Source: Thunnus maccoyii (taxonomy: Eukaryota; Chordata; Actinopteri; Scombriformes; Scombridae). From it: a stretch of 64,000 nucleotides of DNA. The stretch spans positions 13,881,001 to 13,945,000 of the forward strand of contig NC_056540.1 of NCBI RefSeq assembly GCF_910596095.1, in the 5' to 3' direction. The translations under genes and the position numbers were made by a program. This document shows, piece by piece, positions 41,694 through 63,523 of the stretch; positions within the stretch are counted from its first letter, which is position 1, and every line of letters starts with the position of its first letter. The notes below the pieces were generated by a model. It did not search any database. It was not told the origin of the DNA and was given only the letters and a program-made list of their open reading frames with translations.

Positions 41694-43058
41694 TCACCAG
41701 TCATGAGCAAACCTTGTCGTTGGCTTTTGCTTCTTCGCTGTGTGAGGCTGGAACAGCTTACTAATCGTGTTGAAGCCTTTCAGCTGCTCTCTGTATTCCT
41801 CATATTCTGTCTTCTCCCTGTACTTGTTGTTCTTCAGTCCTCCCAGCAGCGCTCTGACCTCATCCGACACCCCTTCGCCCAGGTAGTGGTAGGCCTTCTT
41901 GCCATCGTTATCTCTCTCATTTACATTGGCTCCATATCTTTGCACGAGCAGAAGCATCACCTCAGTGTGGCCGTGAATAGCTGCGATGTGCAAGGGTGTG
42001 TATCCTCCATGAGCTTTACTGTTGACGTCGATGTAAGCGCCTCTTTTCTTGGAGATGTCCATCAGCTTATGGATCATCTCGCCGTTGCCGTCCTTGGCAG
42101 CCCAGTGCAGTGCAGTGAAACCTGACATGAAGTCTTTCTTCTGTGCTAAACGAGCGTCCTGCAGCAGCAGAGCATAGATTTGTCCCCACAGTCCAGCAGC
42201 ACACTTGACCAACCACTCATGAGCTAATGGCTCCAAAGGCACCGACTCAGAGTACTTGGCATCATCTCCTTGTCTTGTGGTTTTGTTTTGGGGCCTCGCC
42301 TGGGGAAAGCTTGGGAGCTGCATGTCATCTGTCTGTCTGTTTTTCCAACTTTGAGAGTCACTCAATGCATCTTTCATGCAAGCTGGAAAGTAAGAATTCA
42401 GATTTGGCACTGATGGTGTGATTGGTTTCTCTGAAGCTTTACGCAGAGGCCTCTGGGAATGCAATCCACCCTGTGTTACTGGTGCAAACACTCTAGGTGG
42501 GGATTTTACTGCTATGACAGCGAACACAGCTCCAGATTTGCCCGCTCTGCTCGCTTGATCCCCGGAGATATTCAGGACTTTGACAGTGGTTGTGTCCACG
42601 CTACTAACCTTTCTTGATAAAGGCCTCTCTTTGTGCAGGCTCCCCGCGGGCATGTGTTTGGCATCAGTGTAATAACCACCATTTGTGTTTGAGGGATAGC
42701 ACATATTATTGTTCTCAATGTCTGCATGGAGCATCTTTGACTCGGGTCGATGAGGAGATGAGAACGAAAAGCTCGTATTTTGACTCGAGAAGCTGTCATC
42801 CATCTGCGTTTTCTGCGAGGCATCGTCTTTAACAAAGTCCTGGTACCTTTTCTTCACTACTACAAACTTCACGTCGTCGATCTGTCTGACCACAGCGACG
42901 CTGTTCACCAGCTTCTTGAAAAGCTCCCTGTTGTGTTGCTTTTCCGCGGGATCGCTGCAGTTGATTTGACTCTTGAAGTTGTTGAGTAGCTCCGAGTTCT
43001 TCACTTTGCCTCCGCGCTCCAGTAAAAATGACAGAAGAGATTCTTGGGTCAAAGCCAT
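41694..43058 (-). CDS. sowaha: Ankyrin repeat protein Sowaha (sosondowah family), complete, single exon
   Basis: One uninterrupted exon encodes 454 residues (human SOWAHA, also intronless, is about 549). The start ATG at 43058 begins MALTQESLLSFLLERGGKVK, the conserved N-terminal domain that runs to about residue 75 (NSVAVVRQIDDVKFVVVKK) and resembles a winged-helix fold. A long low-complexity, Ser/Lys-rich middle follows. Ankyrin repeats occupy about 313-410: GFTALHWAAKDGNGEMIHKL, GGYTPLHIAAIHGHTEVMLL and a weaker third unit starting NERDNDGKKAYHYL. The tail ends RFAHDW. The molecular role of the family is poorly known. Position between gdf9 and septin8 supports the A member rather than B, C or D. 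It is divergent from septin8, with 1.7 kb between start codons. Confidence 0.94.
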   Translation of the reverse strand: MALTQESLLSFLLERGGKVKNSELLNNFKSQINCSDPAEKQHNRELFKKLVNSVAVVRQIDDVKFVVVKKRYQDFVKDDASQKTQMDDSFSSQNTSFSFSSPHRPESKMLHADIENNNMCYPSNTNGGYYTDAKHMPAGSLHKERPLSRKVSSVDTTTVKVLNISGDQASRAGKSGAVFAVIAVKSPPRVFAPVTQGGLHSQRPLRKASEKPITPSVPNLNSYFPACMKDALSDSQSWKNRQTDDMQLPSFPQARPQNKTTRQGDDAKYSESVPLEPLAHEWLVKCAAGLWGQIYALLLQDARLAQKKDFMSGFTALHWAAKDGNGEMIHKLMDISKKRGAYIDVNSKAHGGYTPLHIAAIHGHTEVMLLLVQRYGANVNERDNDGKKAYHYLGEGVSDEVRALLGGLKNNKYREKTEYEEYREQLKGFNTISKLFQPHTAKKQKPTTRFAHDW

Positions 43059-44778
43059 CTTGCTCCGCTCGGACAAAAATATGAAGCGATGTAGCTCCTA
43101 AAAGCCCCGGGGGGATAATCTCTCCCCTCTCTCTCCGTGCTCCCCTCTCTGTTGTCCTCCACCAACCTGCTGCTTCCGGCGCCTCTCCACACAAACTCAC
43201 CCGCTTTTCATCACTTCAGTCTCCGGTAGAGATACACGCGTCCTGATTATAATGCACCAGGATCAAGGATTAAGACTTTGTATTTCTTAAAAATATGTTT
43301 TTACATTTAAAGATTAGAAAAATGTCGATATGAATATTATAAGAATCACATGTTGTAACATTATACTGTTTTTTAATCTCATACTCAGTTTAATTACTAT
43401 AACAACTTGATTTTCTATCGATCATATATACAAAAGTTATAATTTTATATGAATGTTCTATGTATACCATATATATAAATGCTGATTAAGTACGCCCTGC
43501 CTCATTAATATTGTGTCACTTTATGACACTAACCATACATCTAAACAACAGTAAATGTTGAATCTTTTGTTACTGTCTTATGACATTAAATGAGGTCCTC
43601 AAACTTTACAAACAAACTAAACAAACAAACAAACCTTTCCATTGCTCAGAAAAAAACAACCTCTGAATAAATCAGAGGATTCACATTATTCAAACATAAC
43701 CAAAAACATGAATAGTAAACTCATTTGAAGGATATAAATATTGATAATCTTGTGGAAACCATGTAATCTAGTGTATTTACAGTACATGGTTAACTTCTGC
43801 TTTTGTAGCCTATCCATACTGCAGTGATGGAAGTGTAAGTAAAAGTAACAAACTCCCAGTGTAACAACACTGCTTTCAGTCCTAAATTCATAATTTTACG
43901 TAAGTAGAAGTATGCAAGCATTGGTAGCAAAATATACTTAAAGTATCAAAAGTAAAACCTACTCATAATACCCAGGCAGCAGAATGGGCCTTGTCAGAGG
44001 ATTACATATTTAGATAATTATTACTACTATGATTATTACAGCCGGTAGAGTGAAGATATTTAAGAAAAACAACTTGTTGCCTAGCATCATATTTTACATC
44101 TTAATGGTGCACTTGGTGTGTAAAATCTTGATCTTCAAAGTACCTATTCTGTCAAATAAATGTAGTGGAGAAAAAAAAATACAATGTCTGAGTAGAAGGC
44201 TATAAAGTCATTTAATGTGTGTACTCAATTAAATGCCTCAAATCTTTAGGCTACTTAAGTGTAGTTACTTTCCATCTCTGCCAAACTGAGCAGTGGAGCT
44301 TCTTCTTCTTTGTCATCTGAGGAGAAGCTGGTGTCCAAATTTATAACTGTTGGATGAACTTGGACCCAAAATGGGAAACTGATTCATTTAAAACACAGAT
44401 GTATGAAAACCCAATTTCCTTAAGTAGACAAAAGAAGAAAAATAGCCTATGTGACCTGAAAATGGAGGAAAACTGTTGCAGACTACGCCACAATATTTCT
44501 GTGACAGCTTGCCGTCTCCCATGGCAACAGTTGCCACGCTGAGGCCGGTTAAACAGTTAACGTCATGGGATTATTACTATAGCCTTAATTAAAACAACTC
44601 TTGACACTATCTCCCTCAAAAGTGTAATACGGACTGAAGCATGTAGAGCTGTTGCCTGCTGTAGTGTCGCCCTACAGCACGGAGGGGGTGTTGCCTCCAA
44701 GCGGCCACACTGAAAGCAGCGTGAGTCTGTCTCTGTAATGTAGAGAGCAGGTCTGGCTGAAGACATCATTCCTACGAT
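43059..44778. other. Divergent intergenic region between sowaha and septin8
   Basis: The first 170 bp upstream of sowaha are GC-rich and CpG-bearing, as is the stretch just before septin8 (44520-44780, including gcggccacac). Each looks like a separate promoter. Between them the DNA is AT-rich and holds a hAT-like fragment at 43822-44282. Confidence 0.4.
43822..44282. mobile_element. Diverged CAGTGGTGG hAT-like element
   Basis: It starts cagtgatggaagtgtaagta and ends gtagttactttccatctctg, mutated versions of the CAGTGGTGGAAG / CTTTCCACCACTG ends. Internal taaatgtagtggag matches copy A. It lacks the nested CAGTGGTT element. Confidence 0.75.
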
Positions 44779-52785
<8,007 letters not shown>

Positions 52786-54490
52786 TTTATGGAACAAACA
52801 TCCAGGGAAACCAGGAATGTGTCTACCATCAGCATGGGAAAAAGAGACTGTCATATCTGGCATTACTTACTGACACTGTATGTATGGACTCAGTGACACA
52901 GTGACAATGCACTTCTGTGAGCCAGAATAATGTGCCACTGTGTACTTATGGATCAAAAAGGTAGCTTTGCTCAGTGTATTTAATTTGTCCCTAATGCTGA
53001 CTCTGCTAGACACAAAATAACAAATCCATGGACTGTTTTCATAACACGCGGCTTGTGTTATTTTATGTTCTTGCCATGAATGTGTGTTCATCTCCTGTTG
53101 TAAATCTAAGTCTCCGTTTCTCAGTCAGACACTGACAGGACTTAATAGAAACAGGAGAGTGCCAGTTACTGACTGAACTGAACTGATGTTTGTGAGTTAT
53201 GTTTTATATATTAATATGAAGTCAGCATTTCTATGTATTAATTATTCACAAGTTGAATAGCCTCCAATACTGTTAATAATTAATAGTGTAATAAAGATTA
53301 TCTGATAATGTGCATAAAAAATATTGTTGGGTTTTCTTGCTGGTAGTTTGAGGTAAGATACTTATTGTCCAATCACTGTTCTATGCAACATTTTAAACAC
53401 ATTTCATTTATTTACAGTGAGTCTGGAAACGCAAATATTTTGTTCTCATTTACATTCAAATAAAGAAAACTTAGAAGAGCATCAGTTCATCTGTTGGTTA
53501 ACTGAACCCCTTTCTCATCGTTATTCTCACTGTTTTGAGAATTTCCATCACATCAATCAGTTTTATCATTTAAAGCATTTCATCTTGCAGCTGTTGTCAT
53601 CATGACATAAAGGGGTGCTAACTAGCTGGCTAACTCAGGTTTCACTTTTGTTTTTGGCTTAACAGGGTAAATAACAAAATCATTAGCGAACTTGATTGCA
53701 CTAAACTTTGGGGTACATACAGTATCTTGTTGAGGTTTTAACTTGCTTGTTAAGATAAATAACATGTTTTTTTCTTTCCTTTTCATAGCTTCTTTAGTCT
53801 TCCATCTGCGTGCTCCTTAACCTCAGGAAGGAATTTGAATTAGAAGACTTTCTACCACATCAAAAGATCACAGACTAACTATCAAGTGTATTATTTTTAC
53901 AATTTGAAATAACAACTATTTTATAGAAATGCACTTACATCCCTGGAAGTGTTGCCTAAAGTCTTCCATGTCTGTTTTTCTCTCTCCTTGAAGCTTTCCA
54001 GCAGCGCTCTGTAGCATGGTTTCTGCATGGCTTTTAACCATCATTCTTACAAGTAAGATCCTCATAGCCAAAGTTTCAGTTTTTCTACTTAAAGTGTTTC
54101 CCTCTTTCAGCTCCTATGTTATGCTTGTAGCTTTTGACTTTGACAATTTACACTGTGAGGTATATATCATAAAGTGACATGATATTGCTGTTAAATTACT
54201 TTATATTATAGTTTAAATGCACTTTAAATCAATCATAGTACTATATTTAATAAATATAAAAAGTGCCCTGTCATACTAACCTGTCAGTCCTTATTTTGTG
54301 TCATAAAGATCCAGTTAGAAGTATTTCAGTTTTAGATTATATATATAGTAGGGTACTGTTGTTATTTAAATGAAAAAGCGTGGATATATATATAGTCAGG
54401 ATCAATACTTTTAATGTCAGTAGATCTATATGGTGAGTGTGTCATCTTGAAGATCTGTATATCCTGATATAATAAAGATTTACTTAATTG
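52786..54490 (+). other. septin8 3' UTR and downstream DNA
   Basis: Two poly(A) signals stand at 53290-53295 and 54471-54476. The second is followed closely by a GT-rich stretch (gtgtcttgttctc), a good cleavage context. An acceptor-like ttttcatag near 53790 could mark an alternative last exon, as mammalian SEPTIN8 has alternative C-terminal ends, but no matching peptide is recognisable. Confidence 0.5.
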
Positions 54491-54959
54491 AAAACGTGTC
54501 TTGTTCTCTCCATAATTTCGCATTATGACAAAGAAATGTCCACAAAAAAAAAGCCAACAGGCTTTAGTAAGCAGTGGTGTCAGCAGGTTCAGGCTCCTTC
54601 CAGACTGTTCCAGAAACCTGCCAGTAGGTGTCCATTGTAAAAGAGCAGTGACAGCACAATATGTTAATGCCTGGCCTATTAAAAATATTAGTACGCTATT
54701 TTTTTTGTAAGAAATTCTTCCGTTTCCAGGAGAATTTACAAACTATTATGCTGTTTTCTGAAATTTACAACTACAATGTTGTATACATATTGTTGGCCTC
54801 TGTTCTTTTAAACGCCTAAATAATTTTAAAATCTGACCGTATGAATTGATTACGTATATTGTCCCACTTAATTATTAATTCATAAATAATTGCACTTATG
54901 GGCTAAGTGTAATATGATTTTATGGCCAAAATAAGAGAAGAGACGCAGTAGGTTGCAAT

Positions 54960-55341
54960 CTTTGGTCATGTCCCGCCTCCTCACTTGCAATTGGCCCTCC
55001 CAGTTATGGGAGGCGGGATTTAATCGTGACTGACTGGCGATTTGTCCAATTGGAATGTAGAACAAAGAATGCCGTCCGTCGATGACCAATGAAAGTTCAG
55101 CATATTAGGGCATGGGCTTGGTTTTATGCCTGCATTAATACGTAAACTGCCCTTTTCCCCATCGCCTTACGCCAAGGGTAGGGGGTGTGCATAGGCAGAA
55201 ATTAACCTATGCTTAAAACTTTCTTTAGTGAAAGTTCATACTTACACTTTTTTTGTGTTTTAAATCTCTTTTCACTCGCTTGTTTAAAGCGTGTGGGGTC
55301 TTTTTTCTTATAACATTACAAGCAGCGTAACTTGATCCAAG
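54960..55341 (+). promoter_or_regulatory. ccng1 promoter and non-coding first exon
   Basis: GC boxes cccgcctcc (54972-54980) and ggaggcggga (about 55008-55017) flank an inverted CCAAT (attgg, 54990-54994). A further ccaat lies at 55086-55090. A non-coding exon ends at 55341 (gatccaag) before donor GTAAGT. The coding exon then opens exactly with ATG at 56600. The transcription start is estimated to lie at about 55100-55250. Confidence 0.55.
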
Positions 55342-55696
55342 GTAAGTGAACCAATCTTCTTTCTATATCAAGTTAACTAACCATATGTGGTATATGGGGA
55401 TTTAAACCCTTCAAGTTGTTGTGTTGGCTGTCAGTAGCTACAAAGAAACAAACTAACCTTATGGGAATTGATGTTAGCATAGCGGTTGTAGCTAACTTTA
55501 ACGGCCATGTTAACGTAAAATTAGTTCGTCATTTCCCCATTTAACTTCATGAAACCTAACGTCAAATTGACTTAACATCAGTTGTGCTGTGTATTATAGT
55601 CGTAGCTATAGTTTTTCCGTTTGAACAGTGTTATTTCACTTTGGTTTGTTGTTGCTATCCGGCTCAGTGTTAGCTCCCCGTTAGTTTGTATGGCAG

Positions 55697-55716
55697 GGAC
55701 ATGTCCAGGCATGACG
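55697..55716. promoter_or_regulatory. p53-response-element-like sequence in ccng1 intron 1
   Basis: GGACATGTCC is a perfect p53 half-site (RRRCWWGYYY). The directly adjacent AGGCATGACG keeps the CATG core and the purine side, with two mismatches on the pyrimidine side. A separate perfect half-site AGACATGTCC lies at 55894-55903. CCNG1 is an established p53 target in mammals. Function here is inferred. Confidence 0.5.
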
Positions 55717-56599
55717 CAGGTCCTGCCCGCCGTCACAGGGCCTGGTGTCACGTAACCATCCTAATGTTGCGCTCAGACTGCCAAAATGTTTAAAAAAACT
55801 GACTGAATCCTACATTTTATGAAACGCTTCTTTACCACTACTACTTTTACGTCATATAATATTGCTATACTACACACACGTGATAAACTTTTCAGACATG
55901 TCCCTGTTATGTATCCTTGTACCACCCCTCTCTAGTCCAGTTGAGTCCAGTTTACTGACAGCTGCTTGTTACTGGATACATTTGGAAAGGCTCCCATGTC
56001 TCCACTAACTCTCTGACCAACACACACCCTGAATCTAAATGGTCTCTTACCAGTAAACCATATCGATGATATATTCTCACTGCAGTACAGCTGCTCAAAG
56101 GCGAAATAGTCACTCGGAAAATTAAAACACCAACTCTGAACAGAATAACTATTAGCTATGAGATTGAGATTGTTGTTAAATATTCATTGTAAGTTTAATT
56201 TTTCCCTCTGGGCTATGGTATAAAATACACTGAAGAGCTTCACGTTTTTATGTAAAACAAGGAGAGTTATTGACATATCATAAAAGGCTAGATAGTGTCA
56301 GGGATTTTGGTTTTAACTCATTTGACTTTTACAGTTGAGTTTTCATTATGTCTTTGTGTGTGTGTGTCCATATCACCTGTCCCAGCCCAATGTACAATAT
56401 TTCACAAAGCACATCTGTAGTCATATAGGCATATATACAGTTATATAGGAAGATTCAGACGTACTTATACTTACATTGTACATATGTTTTTATGGCCATA
56501 GCCACAGTGTTGTATTATCAGTGTACAGGGCATGGGTCAGAAATATATTTTATTGTTTAATTAGTGTTATTTAGCTGTATTTGTTTCATGTCTGCACAG

Positions 56600-58507
56600 A
56601 TGATTGACACAGTGACAGCACCTGGAGCACTGCCCTTTGCAGTTCAGCTGAAGGCCCTCATGGATGCGGAGGGCCGTTACCAGCCAAAGCTGAGTGGCTT
56701 GAGGCTCATCGAGGGCGCCCAGGACAACGGCCTCAGGATGACCGCCAGACTCCGGGAGCTGGAGGTGAAGGACCTGCTCTCTCTGACCAGGTTCTTTGGT
56801 TTCAGCTCGGAGACTTTCTCGCTGGCCATCAGCTTGCTGGATCGATTCCTCTCTGTGATGAAGGTTTGTAAATACATTAACGTCTGCAATTCACATCTTG
56901 TCGACTGTCTTGGAGTTATCTAAATTGGATTTATTAATCTAATTTCCTTTTCCTGTCCTCTACAGATTCAGCCAAAGCACCTGTCCTGTGTGGGCCTGTG
57001 TTGCTTCTACATTGCCGTGAAGTCGTCAGAAGAGGAGAAGAACGTGCCTCTGGCCAACGACCTGATCCGCATCAGTCAGAATCGCTTCACAGTGTCTGAC
57101 ATGATGAGGATGGAGAAGATCATCATGGAGAAGCTCTACTGGAAGGTGAAGGCCCCCACAGCCCTCCGCTTTCTCCGCCTCTTTCACAGCCACATCCAGG
57201 AGCAGCTCGACGCTGAGAGGTAAGGACAGACGGTCACATCAACCTGCAGGGCTGAATCATGACTCAACAAGATTATATTTACTCTAATAAATGTGTCTTC
57301 TCATATTTGTCCTTAAAGAGAACAGTAGCCAAAAATATATTAGGGCCAACAGGCACAGTCCCATTTGAAATTGTGTAATGTTCAGACATTATGTGACAAC
57401 TTGTTAGAAAATAAACGAGTCGCATGAGTGTTTATGGTGCTGCACTGAACTGAAAACATATAAAATCAGTTTAGTTGTAATTTTTCTGTCAGTAAATTGA
57501 CTGAAGCTGATTCATTTCTATTCTAGAGAAATCTGTCTCATATCCATTGTATATAAAAATTGTAATCGTGGACCTAAATGTGTTCTCTTTTTACAGCAAG
57601 ACGATACTGAGCCTTGAGAGACTGGAGGCTCAGCTGAAAGCCTGTCACTGCTCATTTATCTTCTCTAAAATAAAGGTAGGTGTAGGCCAAAACAACTGGT
57701 CTCCCAACATTATAAACAATAACTTACTTTTGCTTAGATGTTAGTTCCTGCAAAGCAAAAGGTATTATAGCTGTAAATTACGTATTTTCTTCTTAGAAGT
57801 AGCAGCTGTTTAATTTGTAAAACTATTTGAATAGAAAATCAAACAGCTTTCATGCTGCATGGTAATAATTAGGTCATCTGTGGTCAAAATATTCACTTTC
57901 AAAGCGTTTTGTTCTCTCTATGTCAGACTTCTCGGACAGACGTTGAATCGTGTTGACTGTATTTGCAGTTTCAACTCATTTAGGAGCTCTTGATAACTAT
58001 TCCTCTGTTTCTCTGCAGCCATCTCTGCTTGCCATGGCTCTCATGTGCTTTGAGGCCCAGGATCAACATGACCCTGAACACACTGACAACATATCAGAGG
58101 CCCTGAAAGGTCTGCAGCAGCAGCTGAATGTAAGTATCAACTATCTCTACAATCTTAAATATGTGAACTGCACTGAACAGAATTAATATTGACAGATTAT
58201 ATTTGGATTATAATGCTTTTTGGCGAAGTTTAAGCAGAAACTTGGATGTGTTATCATGATTATCTGATTTACAACTGATTTTTTTTTTTGCTGCATGTTG
58301 TTTCCTTTTCTTCAGATTAAAGACGGGGACCTGATTTGTGTGCGGGAGTTGGTTGGAAAATGTCTGGCTGAATATGCCACCACCAGGTGCTCCAAGCCTA
58401 ACGGCCAGAGACTCCGTTGGGTTATTTCGGGAAGAACTGCACGTCAGCTGAAGCACAGCTACTACAAGATCACTCATCTTCCCACCATACCTGAGTCAGC
58501 TTGTTAA
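56600..58507 (+). CDS. ccng1: Cyclin G1, complete, 5 coding exons
   Basis: Coding exons are 56600-56863, 56966-57219, 57597-57675, 58019-58129 and 58316-58507, giving 299 residues (human 295). Cyclin G1 is an atypical cyclin without a destruction box, induced by p53. It binds PP2A B' subunits and affects MDM2. The cyclin box lies at about 50-150 and reads NGLRMTARLRELEVKDLLSL, FSLAISLLDRFLSVMK and RISQNRFTVSDMMRMEK. The C-terminal end RTARQLKHSYYKITHLPTIP is nearly the human end. The start codon forms the first three bases of its exon, so the 5' UTR is all in the upstream exon. Phases agree. Identity with CCNG1 rather than CCNI2 (a neighbour of SEPTIN8 in human) is clear from these motifs and from nudcd2 next door. 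Confidence 0.97.
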
Positions 58508-59485
58508 ATCTGGGGAGTACGAGCGGGTGACCTATCATGCAAAGAAAAACATCTGTCCCCAAATGAACTATTTGTTCTCTGATCTAATGTAAATTTGATC
58601 TCAACTGTCGGTTGACTCGCAGTAAGGTCACCTACGTACAGCTCCACTTATTTTCCTTAAAGATCTTCATCAAGGATGATGGATTTCTTTAAGGAAAAGT
58701 TTAAACTGTTAGTTTTTTCACTCATTTTTGTCATCATACATTGATCAAGCATGCTGTTTTATCTGACCCAATGACAAGGAGTAATGCTTCGTCAGAAAGG
58801 TTTATCTTCTACCATCCTGCTAAGTTTTACTTTCCTGGTTGAGTTGCTTGCACAAGTGTACAGTATGTTCTTGTTAAAATCCGTACCAAGGTGTTTGGTA
58901 TTTCCTGGAACGGGTTGCTGGTTTTAAGCTAATAAGTATAGAACCACCTAGGTCCTCAGTCCACCATGTGGAAGAGGAGGGAGAAGGATTTTGCGATCAA
59001 CAAAAATGGAACCAAGAAATCGGGCCCAAAATCCTTAACTCCCACCCTAGGTTGCTAAACTGTCCTCAATGCACACTCCTACCCAAGGTGATGATTTTGT
59101 TTTTTTATTTTGATACGGCGAGGGAGCTCTGGTTTTCTCCAGTGAAGTGAAGCTAGTGACTATCTTGTCATGTATGGCTAACCATGCCCTTTGAGCTGAT
59201 AATGTTGTCAGCGGTTATAGATGAGTTGTTTTCACTGATTAAAAATGTTTAAATTGTGGACACAGAGTGAAGCACCACATGTATTGATTGTCAATTATGC
59301 AAAGAACACACAAAAAAATGGTTATTGCAGTAGAAATGTGGTTTGGAATTTGTATTGCATCTTCTTTGCCAGTTTCCCTGTCTAGTATGATGAGTTTCTC
59401 TTAGTGACAAAAATAAAATGTGTTCTGAAATTCAAAGTGGCTAATTGAATACACCATCTAGTTAACCTATGTACTGGTACCTTTC

Positions 59486-59499
59486 AATAAAACTTTATT
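59486..59499. terminator. Palindromic poly(A) signal shared by ccng1 (+) and nudcd2 (-)
   Basis: AATAAAACTTTATT reads as AATAAA on the plus strand (59486-59491) and, in reverse complement, AATAAA on the minus strand (59494-59499). It stands 979 bp after the ccng1 stop and 325 bp after the nudcd2 stop. A second ccng1 candidate lies at 59412. A TG-rich stretch (gctgtgtgcattcctc) follows on the plus side. Confidence 0.7.
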
Positions 59500-59823
59500 G
59501 AAAAGCTATTGCTGTGTGCATTCCTCTTATTTTTCAAAGACAACACATTTCCAAGGCATCTTATATCCAGACTGAACGTTTCCTATCAACTGTTAACAGG
59601 CCTTGAACCTGCCAAAGCAGGCTTAACAAAATCAGTCCTCCACAGTCAAGAAAAGCCAGATTATACGGCTGCTGTGAAAAATGTCACTTCCTCATACAAT
59701 GAAGTCTTGTAGACGCCCAATATTAAGATTATTGTGAAGGCAAATCTTTTTGGCTTGTTCGTCTGCATGCTATGCATGTCCTCAGCAGTGTTCATTGGGC
59801 ACATATCAGGCTTTAAGCGTCCG

Positions 59824-61348
59824 TCACTGCTGCAAACTGGAAAAGTCCGGACCACCGCCAGCAAAATTCCCAGAGATCTCGGCACCACTGAAGTCAAATC
59901 CAGGATTCTGGAAAAGAGGAGTGAAATTAATTAACAGATGGATGAACCATACTGCCACACAAAACTGTTTTCATTCACTTACAATACGAATTCACTTTAA
60001 AATGGTATTGATCTTTGAGCTGTTTTTATGAGCTGACCAAAAGAAAAAGTGTAAATTTAACTCAGATACACCCAAGCTGATGTAATATTTGTTTTCTCAT
60101 ATCACCTAAAGAAGTGGTTTGAGAGCCAATGTCAAAAAGCACATCTGTCATGCTGGAAACATTTCCTAACCATGCTAGCAAAGGTTATATTCGCAAGAAA
60201 GCGATTTAAGTTTCTACCTGGTTTAAGTTGCACTGATACAGTTATGTGTAAAGGGAATGTGTGAGAAATACAGTCACATACGTCGACAGGTATTTGTTAA
60301 TATATTGTGCTCTGTACTGGCTCATCGAACAGCCCTTGATGAAACTAACCTCTCGCTGGAACCTCTCAAGTGTGAGCTTCCTCTGCATCTGGTCCTGGAC
60401 CCAGGCGTTGGCACAGTACTCCCCCTCTAACAAAGAGGACCAGCAGTTTCCCGCCTCTCTGTTAGTCTTCATCAGGACAATCTGGATGAGACTCTTGTCC
60501 TCTGAGGAGAGAAAAAGGTAAACAGGAGTGAGACCAGGGTGGCTTTTGTAAAAGGAAAACGTTGTAGATGTGGATGCAACCTACCCAGTGTCCACGTAGC
60601 CTCGTCAGACACGGTTGTGTCAAAGAACTTTCCCTGACAGAATTTAAAAAGAAGAGATCATGAAATTGAATATTAGTTCAAACAACAGTAAAAACTGTCA
60701 GTTTTACAAAGGTAACAAGAGAATCTTGTAATCTGAACAGGAATTAATCCCACCTTTAAACACCTGCAAACACTTTCTGTCTTTCAGCCAAAGGTCAAGG
60801 AAAATAAAGCTCATTGAAAACGAAACGGCCTTTGCAAATTCAGCTTTTGTAGCTGAGAAAATATGTGGAGTTGCACAGATTAGTGGGTGATAGACATTGA
60901 TTTTACAACCTGCCCTCGGTCTCAGTGTCTTAAAACAACATGCAAGATAAAAAATGAAGTACTCCCACTTTGTATGAATTACACATCCCCATTTTACTCT
61001 CTGCATACTAAAAGCCAGAGCAAATAGATCAAGAAAATGTTAAATATAATCCACTTAAATTTGATACCACACCTCTTTTATTTACATATTTTTCCTTTGA
61101 GTAATAATAAGCTTTGTTGAGAGAAAGAGGAGGTCCAGAGGATCATCTCAAAAGCCTACCTTGATTATTTCGTTCCCTTTGACGAGCAGCTCGATGTCTC
61201 TGGACCCCAAATGGCACTTGACCTCTTTAGCAGACGTCCCGTGAGGCACGTTGACCTCTATGAAGACCTCCTCCATGGTTTGGTACCAGGACCCCCAGGG
61301 TGTCTTGCAGGGGACGACCCCGCTCCTCTCCTCAAAGTGCACCGACAT
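59824..61348 (-). CDS. nudcd2: NudC domain-containing protein 2, complete, 4 coding exons
   Basis: Coding exons are 61160-61348, 60585-60633, 60350-60501 and 59824-59907, giving 157 residues, the same as human NUDCD2. The protein is an Hsp90 co-chaperone of the NudC family that stabilises LIS1 and so supports dynein function. The CS (p23-like) domain takes most of the first 105 residues: FEERSGVVPCKTPWGSWYQT, EVFIEVNVPHGTSAKEVKCH and DIELLVKGNEIIKGKFF. A helical segment follows (WVQDQMQRKLTLERFQ), then NPGFDFSGAEISGNF, nearly as in mammals. All phases agree. It converges with ccng1 and is head to head with gabra6. Confidence 0.97.
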
Positions 61349-62015
61349 GCTGCGGCTTCACACCGGCTGACAGGTCGGCTAACTGCAGCTAACTAACTTC
61401 ACCTCTGCGTATAGAGAGGTTGTGCTATTACTTGGCCACGAAGTTAATATTTACCACTGCTAATTTGTTTCCTGCTTTGTAAGACTGCTGTTAATAATGT
61501 CTCAATTTGAATTAGTTTATTATTTCTTGGTTATTTTTTCTCTCAGCGAGTTGTTTGTGCATCTCGAAACTTCTTCTTCTTCTCTTTTTAGCGTTCATTT
61601 CCGGCTGAATGCAAAGTTGTTGCTAGCAGCGCCATCCGGCGTCTGGTTAAACGAACTACAAATAAAACTAAATTGTCATGACACACGACAGACTTTTTCT
61701 CTCTGACATTTTATCATTGTTGTAATTTGTTGTGTTGCATTGATTTCATTTTTTATTTGTGTTTTAATTACATACATACATTTGCTTAAAACAGAAACCT
61801 AAAGAATACACTGTTTGTCTAAAAATGGAGTGGATTTACTAATCTGTTAATTAGATTACTGCTCCTGCCTTGGTGCTCTTGTGCTCTCATGCATACCTAC
61901 CAGTCACTTTAACGACCTTTGCGCTACTTGTTTTTACCTCCTCTCACATGCTGTTTTATGAAGTATGAGTTGCTCAGAGAGTTGACTGGAAATTTGGAGA
62001 TAGTTGCTGCCAAAG
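61349..62015. other. Head-to-head intergenic region, nudcd2 and gabra6
   Basis: Only 667 bp separate the two start codons. The nudcd2 side (61349-61440) is moderately CpG-bearing. The gabra6 side is AT-rich without a clear TATA box. Whether one bidirectional promoter serves both is unknown; a housekeeping and a neuron-specific gene would make shared control surprising. Confidence 0.45.

Positions 62016-63523
<1,508 letters not shown>

Noticed and set aside
41637-42125. Plus-strand 162-codon open frame
   Set aside because: Antisense shadow of the sowaha ankyrin region.
43059-43076. Extending sowaha upstream to 43076
   Set aside because: It would begin with TTG; the ATG at 43058 matches the conserved MAL start of the family.
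56600-58507. Calling the cyclin ccni2, the human neighbour of SEPTIN8
   Set aside because: Its sequence, length and C-terminal motif are those of cyclin G1, and nudcd2 is adjacent as in human 5q34.
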